DNA from: Posidonia oceanica
Taxonomy: Eukaryota; Streptophyta; Magnoliopsida; Alismatales; Posidoniaceae
Assembly: GCA_037176725.1 (NCBI GenBank)
Contig: JAZBRS010000029.1
Location: 41,116,001 to 41,180,000 of the forward strand
Direction of reading: 5' to 3'
Length of the DNA: 64,000 bases
Shown: piece after piece, positions 20,156 through 31,794 of the stretch
Layout of the letters: each line of letters starts with the position of its first letter
Numbering within the stretch: the stretch's first letter is position 1
The notes under the pieces: generated by a model
What the model was told of the DNA's origin: nothing
Seen by the model: only the letters and a program-made list of their open reading frames with translations
The model's database searches: none
Made by a program: the position numbers and the translations under genes

Positions 20156-21463
20156 CTACCATGAGTGTTGCTGTTTTGCGGTAGGAGGATGTGAAGCGGA
20201 CTGCGCCGGCTGCATTCTCGGTGATGCGGCTACTGAAGTGGGCCGAGTCGCGCTGCTGACTGAGTTGACTGACTGTCCCTCCAGAGAGAGTGATAATAGT
20301 ACTGATGCGACTGCTACCGCAGGTAGCCTGCCTGATTGTGCCAGAAGGAGTGTCTCTGACTTCTGAGCTGCTACTACTGCCTGTGCTTGTAATGCGGATG
20401 TGGCTGTAGAAATGTTAGAGCTTGTCAGTTCTGCCACAGAGTCTACTGATTTGTCTACTGTATCTGCTGAAGGAAGAGCCAAACAAACTGACCAGGGCGC
20501 TTCCGTGTTGATCAGAGCCTTGCTGCCAGTTGGGACTGCCTCTGTTGCGCTAGACTGCTCCTCATCCGAGTAGTAGTCCTCAATGCAGACCCAATCTTCT
20601 GTTGGCATCGTGACTTGATCATCAGTTGATCCCAGAACTCCTGCACTGGTGAAGTTAGTGAGGTCTTTGGGGATGGCAGGTTCTTGATCCTTCATTTGAA
20701 AGCAGTGATCTTCGCTGGGCTTGGGCACATAACCAAGGCCTTCAGATTTCCTCCGCTCCGCCGCCACGATCGGCACTGTGATCCCCTGGCTGTGATGCCC
20801 GAGCGGTGTACCCTTTATGTAACCCCACCTGTGACATACATTCTCAACCATTTGAAAGGGGTTGTTGTGAACGGCCAAGGAGTTGGCGTGTTCAAGATCA
20901 GGAATGAAGTTAATTGGCTCGCACCGGTTAACGTGATACAAGGCTTCAGAAGTCTCGGGGTCAAACGGGATAGCTTGTGAAGAGACGGGGGAGACTGCCT
21001 CGATTCGCTCCTTCTCAAAGTTCTCTGCCATGACGACAATGACATCATCGCTGTGACGGTACTTTATCATTCGATAGAGGGTCGAGGGAAGGACCTGATG
21101 CTTGTGGAGCCAAGGGCGCCCAAGCAGGAGATTGAAGTTCGGCTTCAAGTCGACGACATAGAATTCTACATCGAAAACGACCAGGCCAATGGCAAGAGGA
21201 ATAATCAGGATCCCCAGAGCATCATGGTGGGTGTTGTCAAAAGCTGTCATTCCCTTCACGGCTGGCGTGATGTCCTCGGCCTTGAATCCGAGCTTGGTTG
21301 CAGTACGTAAGGGGCAGACGTTAAGGCCTGACCCCTTATCAACCAGTGTTAGGGGAATGCAAAAGTTTTTGAACTGAACCGTGACGAACACGGGGTTGAT
21401 TGTGATTAATCCCCATCGGAGGCAGCTCATCACTTGTAAAAGAGATGACCTGGGGCTCCGCAA
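20156..21463 (-). pseudogene. Aspartic protease domain and linker, element B
   Basis: Retropepsin-like domain that would process the Gag-Pol polyprotein. The active-site motif reads LVDKGSGLNV, whereas element G has LVDNGACLNV, so the residue after the catalytic Asp is Lys here. The flap and C-terminal parts follow (MTAFDNTHHDALGILIIPL … FNLLLGRPWLHKHQVLPSTL). The region after residue 250 is acidic linker ending at a TAG (20156). It is in a different frame from the preceding gag tail (21339-21530), so one frameshift lies between about 21400 and 21463. Confidence 0.88.
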
Positions 21464-22193
21464 TCATCCCTACCATGCTTTCCAAGGCTGAAGGCTTAAT
21501 AGATTGGGACACACGGGCAGCTTGGAACACGCGAAGAAAAGCCTCGCGGTGTTCGGCAGAGGTGTGGATTAGGTCTCAAATGGAAATATCAGCTTTGACC
21601 TTCTTAAGTTGGGAGGTTATGTCTGCTTTGGGTTGGTTTTTCTTGACAGCAGGAGGGGTTGTTTTGGCAAGCTCTAAAGGGGTAGTGGCAGGAGATTGGG
21701 CCGCTACAGGTTGGGCAGGGATTTGGCTTGCTACAGGTTGGTTTGAGGCTGGATCTGCTATGGGTTGGTTAGAGGGAGGGGGTATAGCGGGTTCAGGGTG
21801 ATTTGGCCTAATTATCGGTGCTGTGGGTCTGTAGACCCTCCCCGATCGTGTTACTTCCATACACATTTCTGTGGCGTAGCTGTAAGGGATGCGATGGGTG
21901 TCCAGGGTTAAATCAATAACCACCGGAGCACGTGCTGCGAGCATAGGAGGGGTTACAAGGGGACCTACTGGGTATTGAGATCTATCTGAATGGTAAGGTT
22001 GTTGGGGTGGGAAGGCAGGGGCTAACTGAGGTCTGCCTAGAAGATGTATGGGGGATTCTAGCTGAGGTCGCCCTAAGAGATGAACAGGGGATCTAGGCTG
22101 GGCCCTAGCTAGGAGGTGTACAGGGGGTTGAGCCTGAGGAAGCACAGTAGGTGGCACGAAGGAGCGCTCCGGCCTGGCACGCGGTCGGATCAT
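21339..22193 (-). pseudogene. Gag C-terminal tail, element B
   Basis: Continuation of the gag frame beyond the TAG at 22203: Pro/Gln-rich repeats (HLLGRPQLESPI, HLLGRPQLAPAF), then VTRSGRVYRPTAP, a TGA at 21576, and a segment reading SALESMVGMIAEPQVISFTSDELPPMGINH that normally leads into the protease. The stop at 22203 is probably a mutated Gln codon rather than a programmed gag/pol boundary. Confidence 0.75.
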
Positions 22194-22202
22194 GTGAACT
22201 CC

Positions 22203-24560
22203 CTACTCGGAGCCGGCAACTGCCGCGAGATAGAGATTGATAGGGAAAGGCTCAGAGATATCGGAAATAAGATCAGAAGGGTCTACAACAGAGGTAGTAG
22301 GCCCAGAAGGAAAGACAGAATGAATGCCTGAGGTTCCTGCCCCTCCTGGATAAGTGTGCTCCAGTAGAGGTTGGTGGATGATGCTAGAATGAGGGGGAAC
22401 AGTTGAATGTGCAGATGCATGTGTGTGTGCTTGAGTGGATGCCTCGTGCGTGTCAATCACAATCGTTCCCGATTCGATTAGGTCCTGAATAGCGTTCCGC
22501 AGGGAGTAGAAATTGTCCATCAAGTGCTCGACGCTTCGATGGAAATTGCAGAAGCGGTTCGCCTTAAACCAATCCGGCAAAGGATTTGGGGGTGGGCGAA
22601 CCTCCGGGAACTTCAGGAGCGATGCAACTTTCGGCAAGATAACCGTGAGCGGTTCCACTAGTGGGGCGAATTTCCGCTTCTCATTGGGTGGCCTTCTTTG
22701 CCTCTGGTATGAGCCTTGCTGAACGGGTGCGGTGGGGTAGACCGGTCTAGCGGTGGTTGTGATCTGTGGTGTGGGTGGATTCCTAGGTGTAGCAGCATAC
22801 ACCATTTGAGCTGGGGCAGGCCGGGACGGCAAGTGAACAGGCACAGCAGGAGAGTCGACGAATGCAACAGCAGTTTTTGGCGAGTCCTTCTTCTTTGGAC
22901 GGTTGTTGTTGCTGCCGCTGTTGTTGTTGGAAGCGCTGCTGTTGGCACTATTACTGCTGATCGCGGCCTGCTTAGCGAACGCAGAGAGAGCCGGGAAGTT
23001 GCCACTCCGCAAAGAACTCTCCACGTGCGCTCCAGCTCGGATAAGTGCTGCAAAAGTAGTGACTGGCTGGATGCTAAGCAGAGTTCCAAGAGATGGCTGC
23101 GCCCCTTTGATAATGATCTCAATAGACTCCTCGTCAGAGGGTCTATCTTGGACCTGTGAAGCAAGGGCGCGCCAGCGGCCGGCGTACTCCCCGAACGGCT
23201 CGCTGGAATTCTGCTTAATTGCAATCAAGTCTGCCCACTTTGGGACTAGATCGAGGTTGAAGGAGTACTGTTCCAGGAACGCCTGACTGAGGTCGTTCCA
23301 AGTCTTGATGGCTGACATATCAAGCGATGTGAACCACTTGAGTGCCGGCCCGGTCAAGCTCTTCTGGAACAGGCGGATCAGCAACCTCTCATCAGCCTGA
23401 AGCTGAGCGAGATCACTGCAATACGCCTTCAGGTGTGCTATGGGACAGCCCCGACCATTGTATTTCTCGAAGTCCGGGATTTTGAACTTCGGAGGGAGTA
23501 CCGCCTCTGGAAAGCAGCAGAGGTCCCGAAATTGGTAGGTCTGGTGCTCAGTACCCTGCACTAGTCGTAGTGCCTTCTCTAAGACGTCCATCCGGTTGTT
23601 GATGGGGTCTGGATTTGCTACCATAGGAGAGGGATCGGCAGGGGTAGTGAGCACATACGCCGAATGGGTCGCACCTAAGTGCTCCTCCGGATCTACCATA
23701 GCGTCGCCTAGTGGAGCAACAGGATGGCCGGCGTATCCATGCTGGGGAACTGTCTATGCAGGGATGAATGCAGGATTCTGGGCCTGATGCAAGGGAGGAG
23801 GGTAGAGGACATGCTCTGCCGTGGGAGGGGTAGGATGCTGGAGCACTAGTTGCTGTACAGGCGGGGTGCCAGACAGCGAGCCAGTGGAGTATTGGGCTCC
23901 AACCAGCCCAAAGGACTGACCACTAGGGGGAAGAGGAGCATGCTATGCTAAGTGTTGTGCAGAAGGAGGCGGTAAACGGGCCCCCATCGTCGGAACCGTG
24001 AGTAGTTGAGATGATGGTCGAGGCGGAGGTGTGGAGGTAGTTGCATGAAATGCAGGAACTGGTATCAAAGGAACCTCAGGAACGACAGGAGCACAGGAGG
24101 GACGAACCGATAGAGCCATGCCCTGCAGTCTCTAGGCAAGCTCCATCAGGCGTTGGTACTGAGCCTCAGGCGTTCCGTCAGCAGGAACGCTGAAGTGCAG
24201 TGCCGGCGAGGATTGGGAAGCAAATGGCATGGACACAGACTGTCCGGGAGGAGTAGGTGCTATAGCAAAAGTCGCAGTAGCGGTAGGAGGGATGTCAAAG
24301 GCGACGTATCCCTGGGAAGGAGGGGGCAATGGTGTCTCCGGAATGCGAGTAACGGTCATCAAGATAGACTCGGTGACCGGATCCGGAGGAAGAGATGCTT
24401 ACCACTGTCCCGGGACATACTGAGATCCTAGAGGTGTCAAGGGAGGAAACCCTAGTGTCGGAGGGGGAACAAAAGGGGCAGAAGGAGCAACTGGAGGGGC
24501 TGGAGTGGAAACACCCTTCGTGACAGGAGTAAAGAGAGGCTCATTGACGTACTGGGCCAT
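22203..24560 (-). pseudogene. Gag (capsid) of element B
   Basis: One reading frame from ATG at 24560 (MAQYVNEPL) with in-frame stops at 24399, 24132, 23943 and 23754. Downstream of 23699 it is open for 498 codons. The retrotransposon Gag capsid domain is clear: FKIPDFEKYNGRGCPIAHL, LFQKSLTGPALKWFTSLD, TWNDLSQAFLEQYSFN and KQNSSEPFGEYAGRWR. A C-terminal knuckle-like motif (FCNFHRSVEHLMDNFYSL) keeps Cys-His-His but has no final Cys. The N-terminal third is Pro-rich and less conserved. Gag forms the particle in which reverse transcription occurs. Confidence 0.88.
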
Positions 24561-25870
24561 TGTTGACCTAGAACGCGTGAGAATAGGGCTGCGACGGGTA
24601 TGCAAACGACGATTCCTAAGAGGAGCTATCGTCGCAAAGGTGGATAGCTCAGAAGGGGAATGGTCGCGAACAAGGTCGCAACAGGGGTGTTAGAAAGGGT
24701 CGGTACTCAAGCTCTAGTGAGGGGAACTCGCTTACCGATCACTGCTGACGCAAACAGAGACAAACAGGGATTAGAGACTGAAAGACAGATGCAAATGAGT
24801 TAAGTTAGATGGCATGAATGATATGTATGCTTTCTAGTATGCCCCCCTCACCTATCTAGTGTATCTTAGTAGGTGGTCTACTTCGGGTATCCCCAGGTAT
24901 ATGGGTCACCGACTCAGGTCAGAAAAAGTAGGCTCCCTGTCGAACTCCTAGCCAAAGCTGAGGAAATAACAGGGTGGTGCGTTGGTGGCCCTGACCCCGC
25001 CAAAGCGTGGGCAGTACACTCCACTACACCGACACGACCCCTGGACAAAGGAGGGACAGACCGACTGACTTGACCCACACCAAAAGCGGTGGAACAAGAG
25101 GTCGGGACCATCCTTCGCAAACTAGTAGGTAGACTCAGATGAGAAGAATGCATGCCCTATATGATGCTTATGCAAATGCTTAAAGTTTTTTTTATCTTTC
25201 GCATTTTATTAGACCAATGGGGTGCAAGATTGTTTAAAGTCTCTAGTTACTCCTAGAAGTTCTTTTTACTTGCCATTTTTAGTTAACCACAAGGAGAGCA
25301 AACAGTCTCTACTATCCTAGGCATGGCATGTGCGAAAGGGAAGAAAATCAGTCAAATATGGCAAGCAAACAGCATACAACATAGCAAAAGGCAAGTGCAT
25401 GGCATGTGCGAGTGTTCGTGAGCATAATAGTGAAAGGAAAAGCATTCATCATGTCAAAAGGCATATATACAGGGCATGTGTGTGTGTAGTGACATAGCAA
25501 ATGTGTGAAAGAAGCATTTATCATTCAAAAAGCATGCATTGTTGCCAAACAAGTATGTAGACATGCATTGTGCAGGAAATAAAGCAACAATAAGTAAGCA
25601 AGATAAAGAAAGTAAAGATAGGTAAGCTGTAAAGCAAATAAGAGCAGAAGCAAGGAAATAAACAAGTAAACAAGCAACAGAGGCAAAGCAGAGCAAGACA
25701 GAGCACAAACCAAGGCAAAGGAGGTGCAAAACCTGAGCAGAGTAGCCACGAGGCGACTCGCTAGGAGTTTGCACAGAAGAGTGACCAAAACAGGCAAAGA
25801 GGCAAACGAGGGCAAGCAGAACTGCAAAAGCGGCGAGCGAAAGGCCAAAAACGAAAGCTGGAGTCTAGCA
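24561..25870 (-). other. 5' leader of element B between PBS and gag
   Basis: About 1.3 kb without a convincing open frame. The PBS-proximal ~300 bp is a purine-rich, AGCAAG-type repetitive sequence similar to 769-1021. Nothing resembling a captured gene is seen. Confidence 0.65.
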
Positions 25871-25888
25871 TCCCCAGCAGAGTCGCCA
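25871..25888 (-). other. Primer-binding site of element B, tRNA-Arg
   Basis: Sense strand TGGCGACTCTGCTGGGGA begins one base after the LTR end (LTR begins at 25890 on plus). It is the 3'-end complement of tRNA-Arg with a C-to-T difference at the tenth position from the copy at 1022-1039. Confidence 0.88.
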
Positions 25889-26247
25889 CTGTAGTAATCC
25901 CGGTGTTCAGATCGTCCATGCACACTGTTAGAAGCTCGCGTACATTGATCGGAATCCGGCTTACTATAAGCGACTATGTCCGAGGAGGAGGGCTCAACTC
26001 GAAAACACTTAAAACAGAGGAGAAAAGATAAGAAAAGAAGAAGATAAGACAATTCAGAGTCGCCACCGTGTCTATTATCGGGAGACAAGGAAAATCGAGG
26101 GAAATGCGTGAGTTAACACGCAAAACCAAGCAAAAGATGCAATGCAAAAGAAAACAAATGCAAATGAATGCAAATGATATGACTCATGCCTAGGATAAGG
26201 GCAGTATGGTCATTGCGGGCCAAAAGACTGGGCAAGGACTCCTGTTA

Positions 26248-26280
26248 CGTGCGGGGAAGGTGTTAGGCACCCCCGACACG
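26248..26280 (-). ncRNA. Conserved LTR hairpin, copy 3 (element B)
   Basis: Consensus version of the 33-nt block, with all arms paired on the sense strand (CGTG/CACG with a bulged T, CGGGG/CCCCG, GTG/CAC). Confidence 0.5.
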
Positions 26281-26559
26281 CCCGAGAATCGGTCTTTCTA
26301 GGCTTACGCTCGTATACGCAGGGAAATGCAGGTTTGAATGCCTAAATGCCAATGAATGCTCATAGGTGTGCTCTAAGTGGTGGGATGCAATGCAGGAAAG
26401 TAAACGTGCAGTCTAAGTGCTCAGCAACGCTGTTTGTGTTCCGAACCGGTTGAAACCTGGCTCGTGAGAACTCCAGGCAGTAAGCATCACTGTCCTATAT
26501 GCAAATGCAGACAGAAAAGCAAAACGACGATAAAACCAAGCAATGCAGGCGACATGCAG

Positions 26560-26960
26560 GAGAAAACAGCATAAGACACGCAAAACGATGCGAGAAGCGA
26601 GAGTGGCACACAAAACGGTGCAAGAAAACGAGATCGGCACGCAAAACGGCGCAAAAGACAGAGCGGCACGCAAAACGATGCGAGGAAACAAAGTCAGCAC
26701 GCAAAACAGTGCGAGAAAACAAAGCGGCGCGCGAAATAGTGCGAGAAAACAAAGTAGCACACGAAACGGTGCAAGAAAACAAGAACGGCACGTAAAACGA
26801 TGCGAGAAAACAAAGCAGCACGTGAAACAGTGCAAGAGAACAAGAACGGCACGTAAAACGGCGCAAAAGCAAAGTGGGCACGCAAAACGGTGCCAAAGAT
26901 AGAGCGGGCACGTGAAATGGTGCCAAAAGCAAAGCGGCACGCAAAACGGTGCCAAAGCAG
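26560..26960. repeat. 30-bp tandem array, element B LTR
   Basis: About 13 units of the gcacgcaaaacggtgc type, more diverged than 1740-2475. The open frames of up to 216 aa through it are repeat artefacts. Confidence 0.9.
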
Positions 26961-27419
26961 GTGAAATAAAACATCGATAAAACCATGCAGATGCAAATGC
27001 TAAGAAAAAGAGCAGGAGAAGCAAAGGGGAGGTAAACAGTGCAAGTGTGAGAACGAGCGCCATTTAAAGACCACGCGATGTAGGTGTGAAGACCTACAAA
27101 GGGGGAGGGAAGCAAGTGGAAGGATTACCTCTGTTTTGTGACTGTTTCCCACCAAAATGTCCCACGATGTGTCTCGCACGCTGCCAAGAGCTCGCGATGC
27201 GATCGGATCGTGGAAAAGAGGGAAGAAAGTCGCAATTAGTGGTGAATCCAGGGGAAACACAACACAAAGCACTGGGAGTATGCGAAAAGAGGAAACAGAG
27301 TTGATAGATAAGAAGTGGAAGTCCTATTCTACATGCTCGAGAAATCAGAAAGCAAAAACAATGCATGGAATGTAAATGGTGTGCAAATGAATGCTGTGCA
27401 AGGGTTCAGGAGGACTTAC

Positions 27420-27460
27420 CTTGGAAATCTGAAGCCTGATCTGAAAACTGCTTGGTCCAT
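27420..27460 (-). other. 41-nt start-codon mini-exon with splice donor, copy 3
   Basis: ATG at 27460 encodes MDQAVFRSGFRFP up to donor CCAAG|GTAAGT at 27420. Identical at the residue level to copy 2. Confidence 0.6.
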
Positions 27461-29850
27461 GTTGAAGAGTGCTCTGCCAGGGTCGTCCAGGTAGCTTGGT
27501 TGAGAAGATCCAACGGCTGGATCTGAAGATATCCCAACTTCAAGGCAGAGGGCCAAAACAGGAGAGAAGAATGGATTTAGGTGTACAGGAGGTCCTAGGG
27601 GTGTGCACAACAGGTCCTCCCATGTAAATGGGAGCTAAGAATACTTAAGTGTGTGCAGGAATGCCAAATGCAAGAATGCATGAGTGCAATGCATGCAGAA
27701 TGCAAGAAAAGACCCAAGGATGATTTTTCAGAAAACTTGGGAACTTGTGTGCAATTTTTGAAAAGTGGGGGTCTAAATGCAAAGATTTTGAAAAGTTAAG
27801 GGGCTTATATGCAAAGTTTTTGAAAATTGGGGGGGGTCTGAATGCAATTTTACAAAATGCAGGGTTCAAGATGCAATTTTACAAAGTAAACACGCATTGG
27901 GACAAGTTTTGAAATCATATGGGGGATTAACATGCAATTTTGAAATATACAGGGTCTAAAATGCAATTTTGTAAGCAAAACAATGGTCTTAATGGTCTAG
28001 GAATGCAAACAGAGGTCCTATATGCAATTTTTAAATATGCAGGGTCTAAAATGCAATTTTATAAGCAAAATGTGCATTTAAATGACTTTTATAAGCATGC
28101 AGAGGACCTATGTGCAAATTTTAAAACATGTAGGGTCTAAAATGCAATTTTATAAGCAAAATATGCATTTAAATGTATGCTGTGCATTAATGAAGGACCT
28201 ATATGCAAAAATCAGAAAGTATGGGGGAAATGATGCAATGCAGTAAGAAAAATTGAAAAATAAAAGCATAAGTTAACAGAATAGAGGACTAAAGTGCAAA
28301 TAGGGAAAATAGCAGGGTTTAAGAATGCAATTTACGAAGGTAAAATACAAGCATTAAATCAGATTATTGATGGAAGGACTAACATGCAATAATGGAAAAC
28401 CAAAGGGCCTGAACTAAAATAAATACTGAAGGAAATCACAGTAGAGGGACTAACATGTAATTAATTAGTTTTTTTGATTTTTCATGCAATTTCATATGAT
28501 TTAAATGCGGAATTAAATGAGTTTTAAACAGAGGCAGGACTAGAATGCAATAAATTAGAAACAGGGACCGAAAATGCAATTTAATAACAAAATAGCTAAG
28601 CAGAGGAAAATAAAGCTACAGTGCAAGGGCTGTGGCCATGGTTACTGTAGCACAGAGCTACCAGCGACCATGAACGGCGGAGGAGGGGGGTTGGCGTGGC
28701 GCAGAGCGGTCAGCGGCGTTCTCCGGAGCTTGACGGAGGTCTAGGCTGCGTCGGCGGCTTGTGACGTTGCCTGAGGATGGCCGGAAAAGACGACGAAGCC
28801 TGTAGAACTGTTCGGAGGTAGCTCGGATGATTGACGCGACATCGGCGAGATCTGAGGGCAGGGGCGTGCTCCTGGAGGTCGTGCGGAGCTCGGACGTCTG
28901 TTGGCGAGGCGTTCTGCAGCTGGAGCGACAATCCGAGCTCAGAGCTCACTGGAGAAGAAGGAGTTGACTGCGGCATTGACTCCGGGCGACAAGCGGCAGA
29001 AAGCTATTCTAGGGGGTGGAAAAGCATGCAGGAAAGAAACCTAAGCTAATGGGAGAGAGGGGTACCTGTTCTGGCGTCCGGAGCATTCCCCCACCGTCGG
29101 CTGATTTTGCAGAAGACGGCGAGCTTCGTCCGGCAGCTGCGGACGTCTCTGGTGGCTTGCGAAGGCTTGGACCCACTCCACGCGTCGCTCTAGAGCTCAT
29201 TGAATGCTTGGACGCAGGTTCTGCAGGCCGGAGGAAGAATCGGCAGTTTTGGGTTCACAGTTGACTGCCGGAGGTGGGGGTGGATGTTTGCTGCTCTCTG
29301 GTTCAATTGGAGGGCATCGGCGAGCTTCTGGAAGTCTGGTGAGTGTTTCTGGAAAGTTAAGTGGGTCTGTGGAGGCGTGAGGAAGGAGTATTGTTGGTGG
29401 TGGATTTTCTGATCAGAAGGTGGCTAGGTGTTTGAAGTGGAGGCCTTGGCCTGTGGGGGAGATGAAGGCTAAGGCCCTGGGGGGTTTGGAAGGTGGTGTT
29501 TTGGTGAGTTGCTGGGTGAAGTTTGGGGGTGTTTAGAGGTCAGTGGAGTCGGGAATTTTGGAAGGGGGTGGAGTTGGGTTCTGTTTTGGTTTCAGGAGGA
29601 TGAAGGGTGGATTCTGGGTTGGTTTGGTCGTGGAATGGAGGGTTGTGAAGGTCTGGAAGATGGTGGAGCTTGGGAGATGAAATGGGAGTGAATTGGAAGG
29701 CTGTGAAGGCTTGGTTTCAGTGGAAAGGAAGAGGAGGAAGAAGTCGGAATTTTTTGCTAAGGCAGAGGGGAGAATTGGGCTGGCTCTCGTGCTCTGGATT
29801 GCTCTCTCTCTGGGGGCGAAAAAAAGGTGGTTGAGGAGAAGAAGACTGAG

Positions 29851-29860
29851 GCTTTATCAG
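29851..29860 (-). promoter_or_regulatory. TATA-like element, element B LTR
   Basis: Sense CTGATAAAGCCTC, followed by AGAGAGAGAGCAATCCAGAGC about 50 bp on. Same arrangement as at 8171-8240. Confidence 0.4.
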
Positions 29861-31794
29861 GAGCTCCGGATGGAAACGAGCGCGGGGTGGGATTTCACGA
29901 GCTGCAGCTGATGGAGGGAGGACGACCGGAGGTGACGGGCATTAAATGCCCCCCCAGAGATCTTGCTGAGAGTTGGGAGAGGAAGGAGGTGAGCTGGATT
30001 GATGGTGATCGGGAGGGAGAAGAGAAATTGAATTTGAAGAGGTGGAGGGAGATGCTGGCGTGGGAAGGGAGAAGAACTTGAGGAAGAAGGAGAAGAAGGA
30101 GGGAGGAAGGAGGAGACTGCGGATGGCCGTGGGCCGGGCCCGTGTGCGGGAGGAAAAAACGAAAGAAAAAAAGAAAAGAAGGAAGGAGGAAAGGGCCTGG
30201 GCCGGCAAAAACAGAAAGAAAAGGAAAATAAAAGGAAAGAGGAAGAAAGGAAGAAAAGGAAAAGAAGAAGAGGAAGGAAATGAAAATTAAAGTAAAAATA
30301 AAATAAAAAGGTTTTGAAAGTGTTTTTAATGTAGTTGTTTTTAAGTTAGGATTTTTGATTAGATTTTTAATGATTGTTTTTAATTAGTTAGTTAGGATTA
30401 GAAGAGTTTTAGCTTTGTCTTTTTAAGATTTTCTTTAAGTTTTCTTTTAATTTGTTTCTTGATTTTGTTTTAAATGCTTGTAAAGTTTTTTAATTGTTTT
30501 TTAGTTAAGTTTTTCTTGTTAAGTACTTGGGATGTTAATTAGGATTTTTTTAAAGTTTGTTTTTAGATTAATTAGGGTGAGTTTTAGACTTTTGATTTTA
30601 GTCTTTTTTCCTTAAGTCTTCTCTGATTTGTTTCTTGATTTTTGTTTGTTAAGTTCTTTTAATATTTTTTTAGGTTAGGTTTTCTTGTTAAGTTTTTAAT
30701 TAGGTGTTCTTAAATTTTGATTGTTTGTTTTTATTTTTTAATTAAGTTTTCAATTTTTTTTCTTTTGAGGATTGTTAAGTTAGGTTTTTCCTTCTTAATT
30801 ATTAGCCCTTGCATTTCTTAAGTGTTTTCTTTCTTTTAGGATTTGTTTTCTTGGTTGTTTTTAATAGGATTTTACTTTTACCTGTTTTGATTACATTTTG
30901 GTTTTTTTCCTTGATTTTACAGCATTTTCTTTTTGTTTGTTTTGCATTTTTTAGCTTGCATTCTTGGTTTTTGGCTTTAGTTAGATTTAGTTAGGCTTTG
31001 GTTTTTTAATTGTTTGTTTAAGTTTTTAATTATTCCTTTTAGGGTTTTGATTTGCTTTCCTTTTGTTTTAGGGTTTTAAAGGTTTTTAAGGTTTTTTTAG
31101 GGATTTAGTAAGAGAAAGGAAAAGGAAAGGAAGAGGAAGAAGAAAAGGGAGAAATGGAGGAATAAAGAGGAAAGAGAGGAGTTGAAAGAAAATAATTTTT
31201 TGAAAGTCAAAGAAAATGCTAAAAATAAGATAAAAATGAAAATAAGATTGAGAAGAGATAGATGCACAAGAGGGGCCCACAGCCAGGCAAGAAGAAGGGA
31301 GAGAAGGGGGTGAAAAGAGGGAGGATAATCGAGAGAGAGAGAGGAGAGAGAAAAGAATAATCCAAGAGAGAGAAAAGGATAATTTGGGTAAATGGAGGGG
31401 TTAGAAGTTTTGAAAAGAGGTGAAATTTGGGAGTGTGTGGCCTAGGGTCCCTAGTGTTGGACCTAGGGTTTTGGTTTAGTTTTGAGAAAGTTTTGGAAGG
31501 GTTTTGAGGTGTAGAAAAAGGGTAGTTTTACCTAGGTTTTCTCGGGTTTTTGGGAGTTGTTTTGGTTTGAAAATTTCTAAGTGTTTGGGTAGGTTTGCTA
31601 AGTTGGAGATGGTGGGTTTTCCTATACTTTTTGGGTAGTTTTTTAGCTCAGGAAAGGGGTGTAATCTTAGGTTAAGTTTAGGCTTGTTTTGAAGGGTAGG
31701 ATGAAAAGGATTGTGTAGGTTTGACCTAGGTTTGGATCCAGAAGTTACCAGGAGATTCCAATTGATTAAGCCTGTCAAAATGGGGTGTCAACAC

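Larger units (their letters stand above)
25890..31794 (-). mobile_element. 5' LTR of element B (5,905 bp)
   Basis: Sense start TGTTGACACCCC at 31794, end GGGATTACTACA at 25890, directly followed by the PBS. Internal landmarks in sense order: AT-rich U3 side (31400-30050), TATA-like site (29860-29851), GC-rich core with donor AACAG|GTACC (29066), T-rich repeats (28620-27660), mini-exon (27460-27420), 30-bp array (26960-26560), hairpin (26280-26248). The flank is ctagg at 31795-31799, the presumed target duplication; the partner lies outside the window. Confidence 0.92.
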
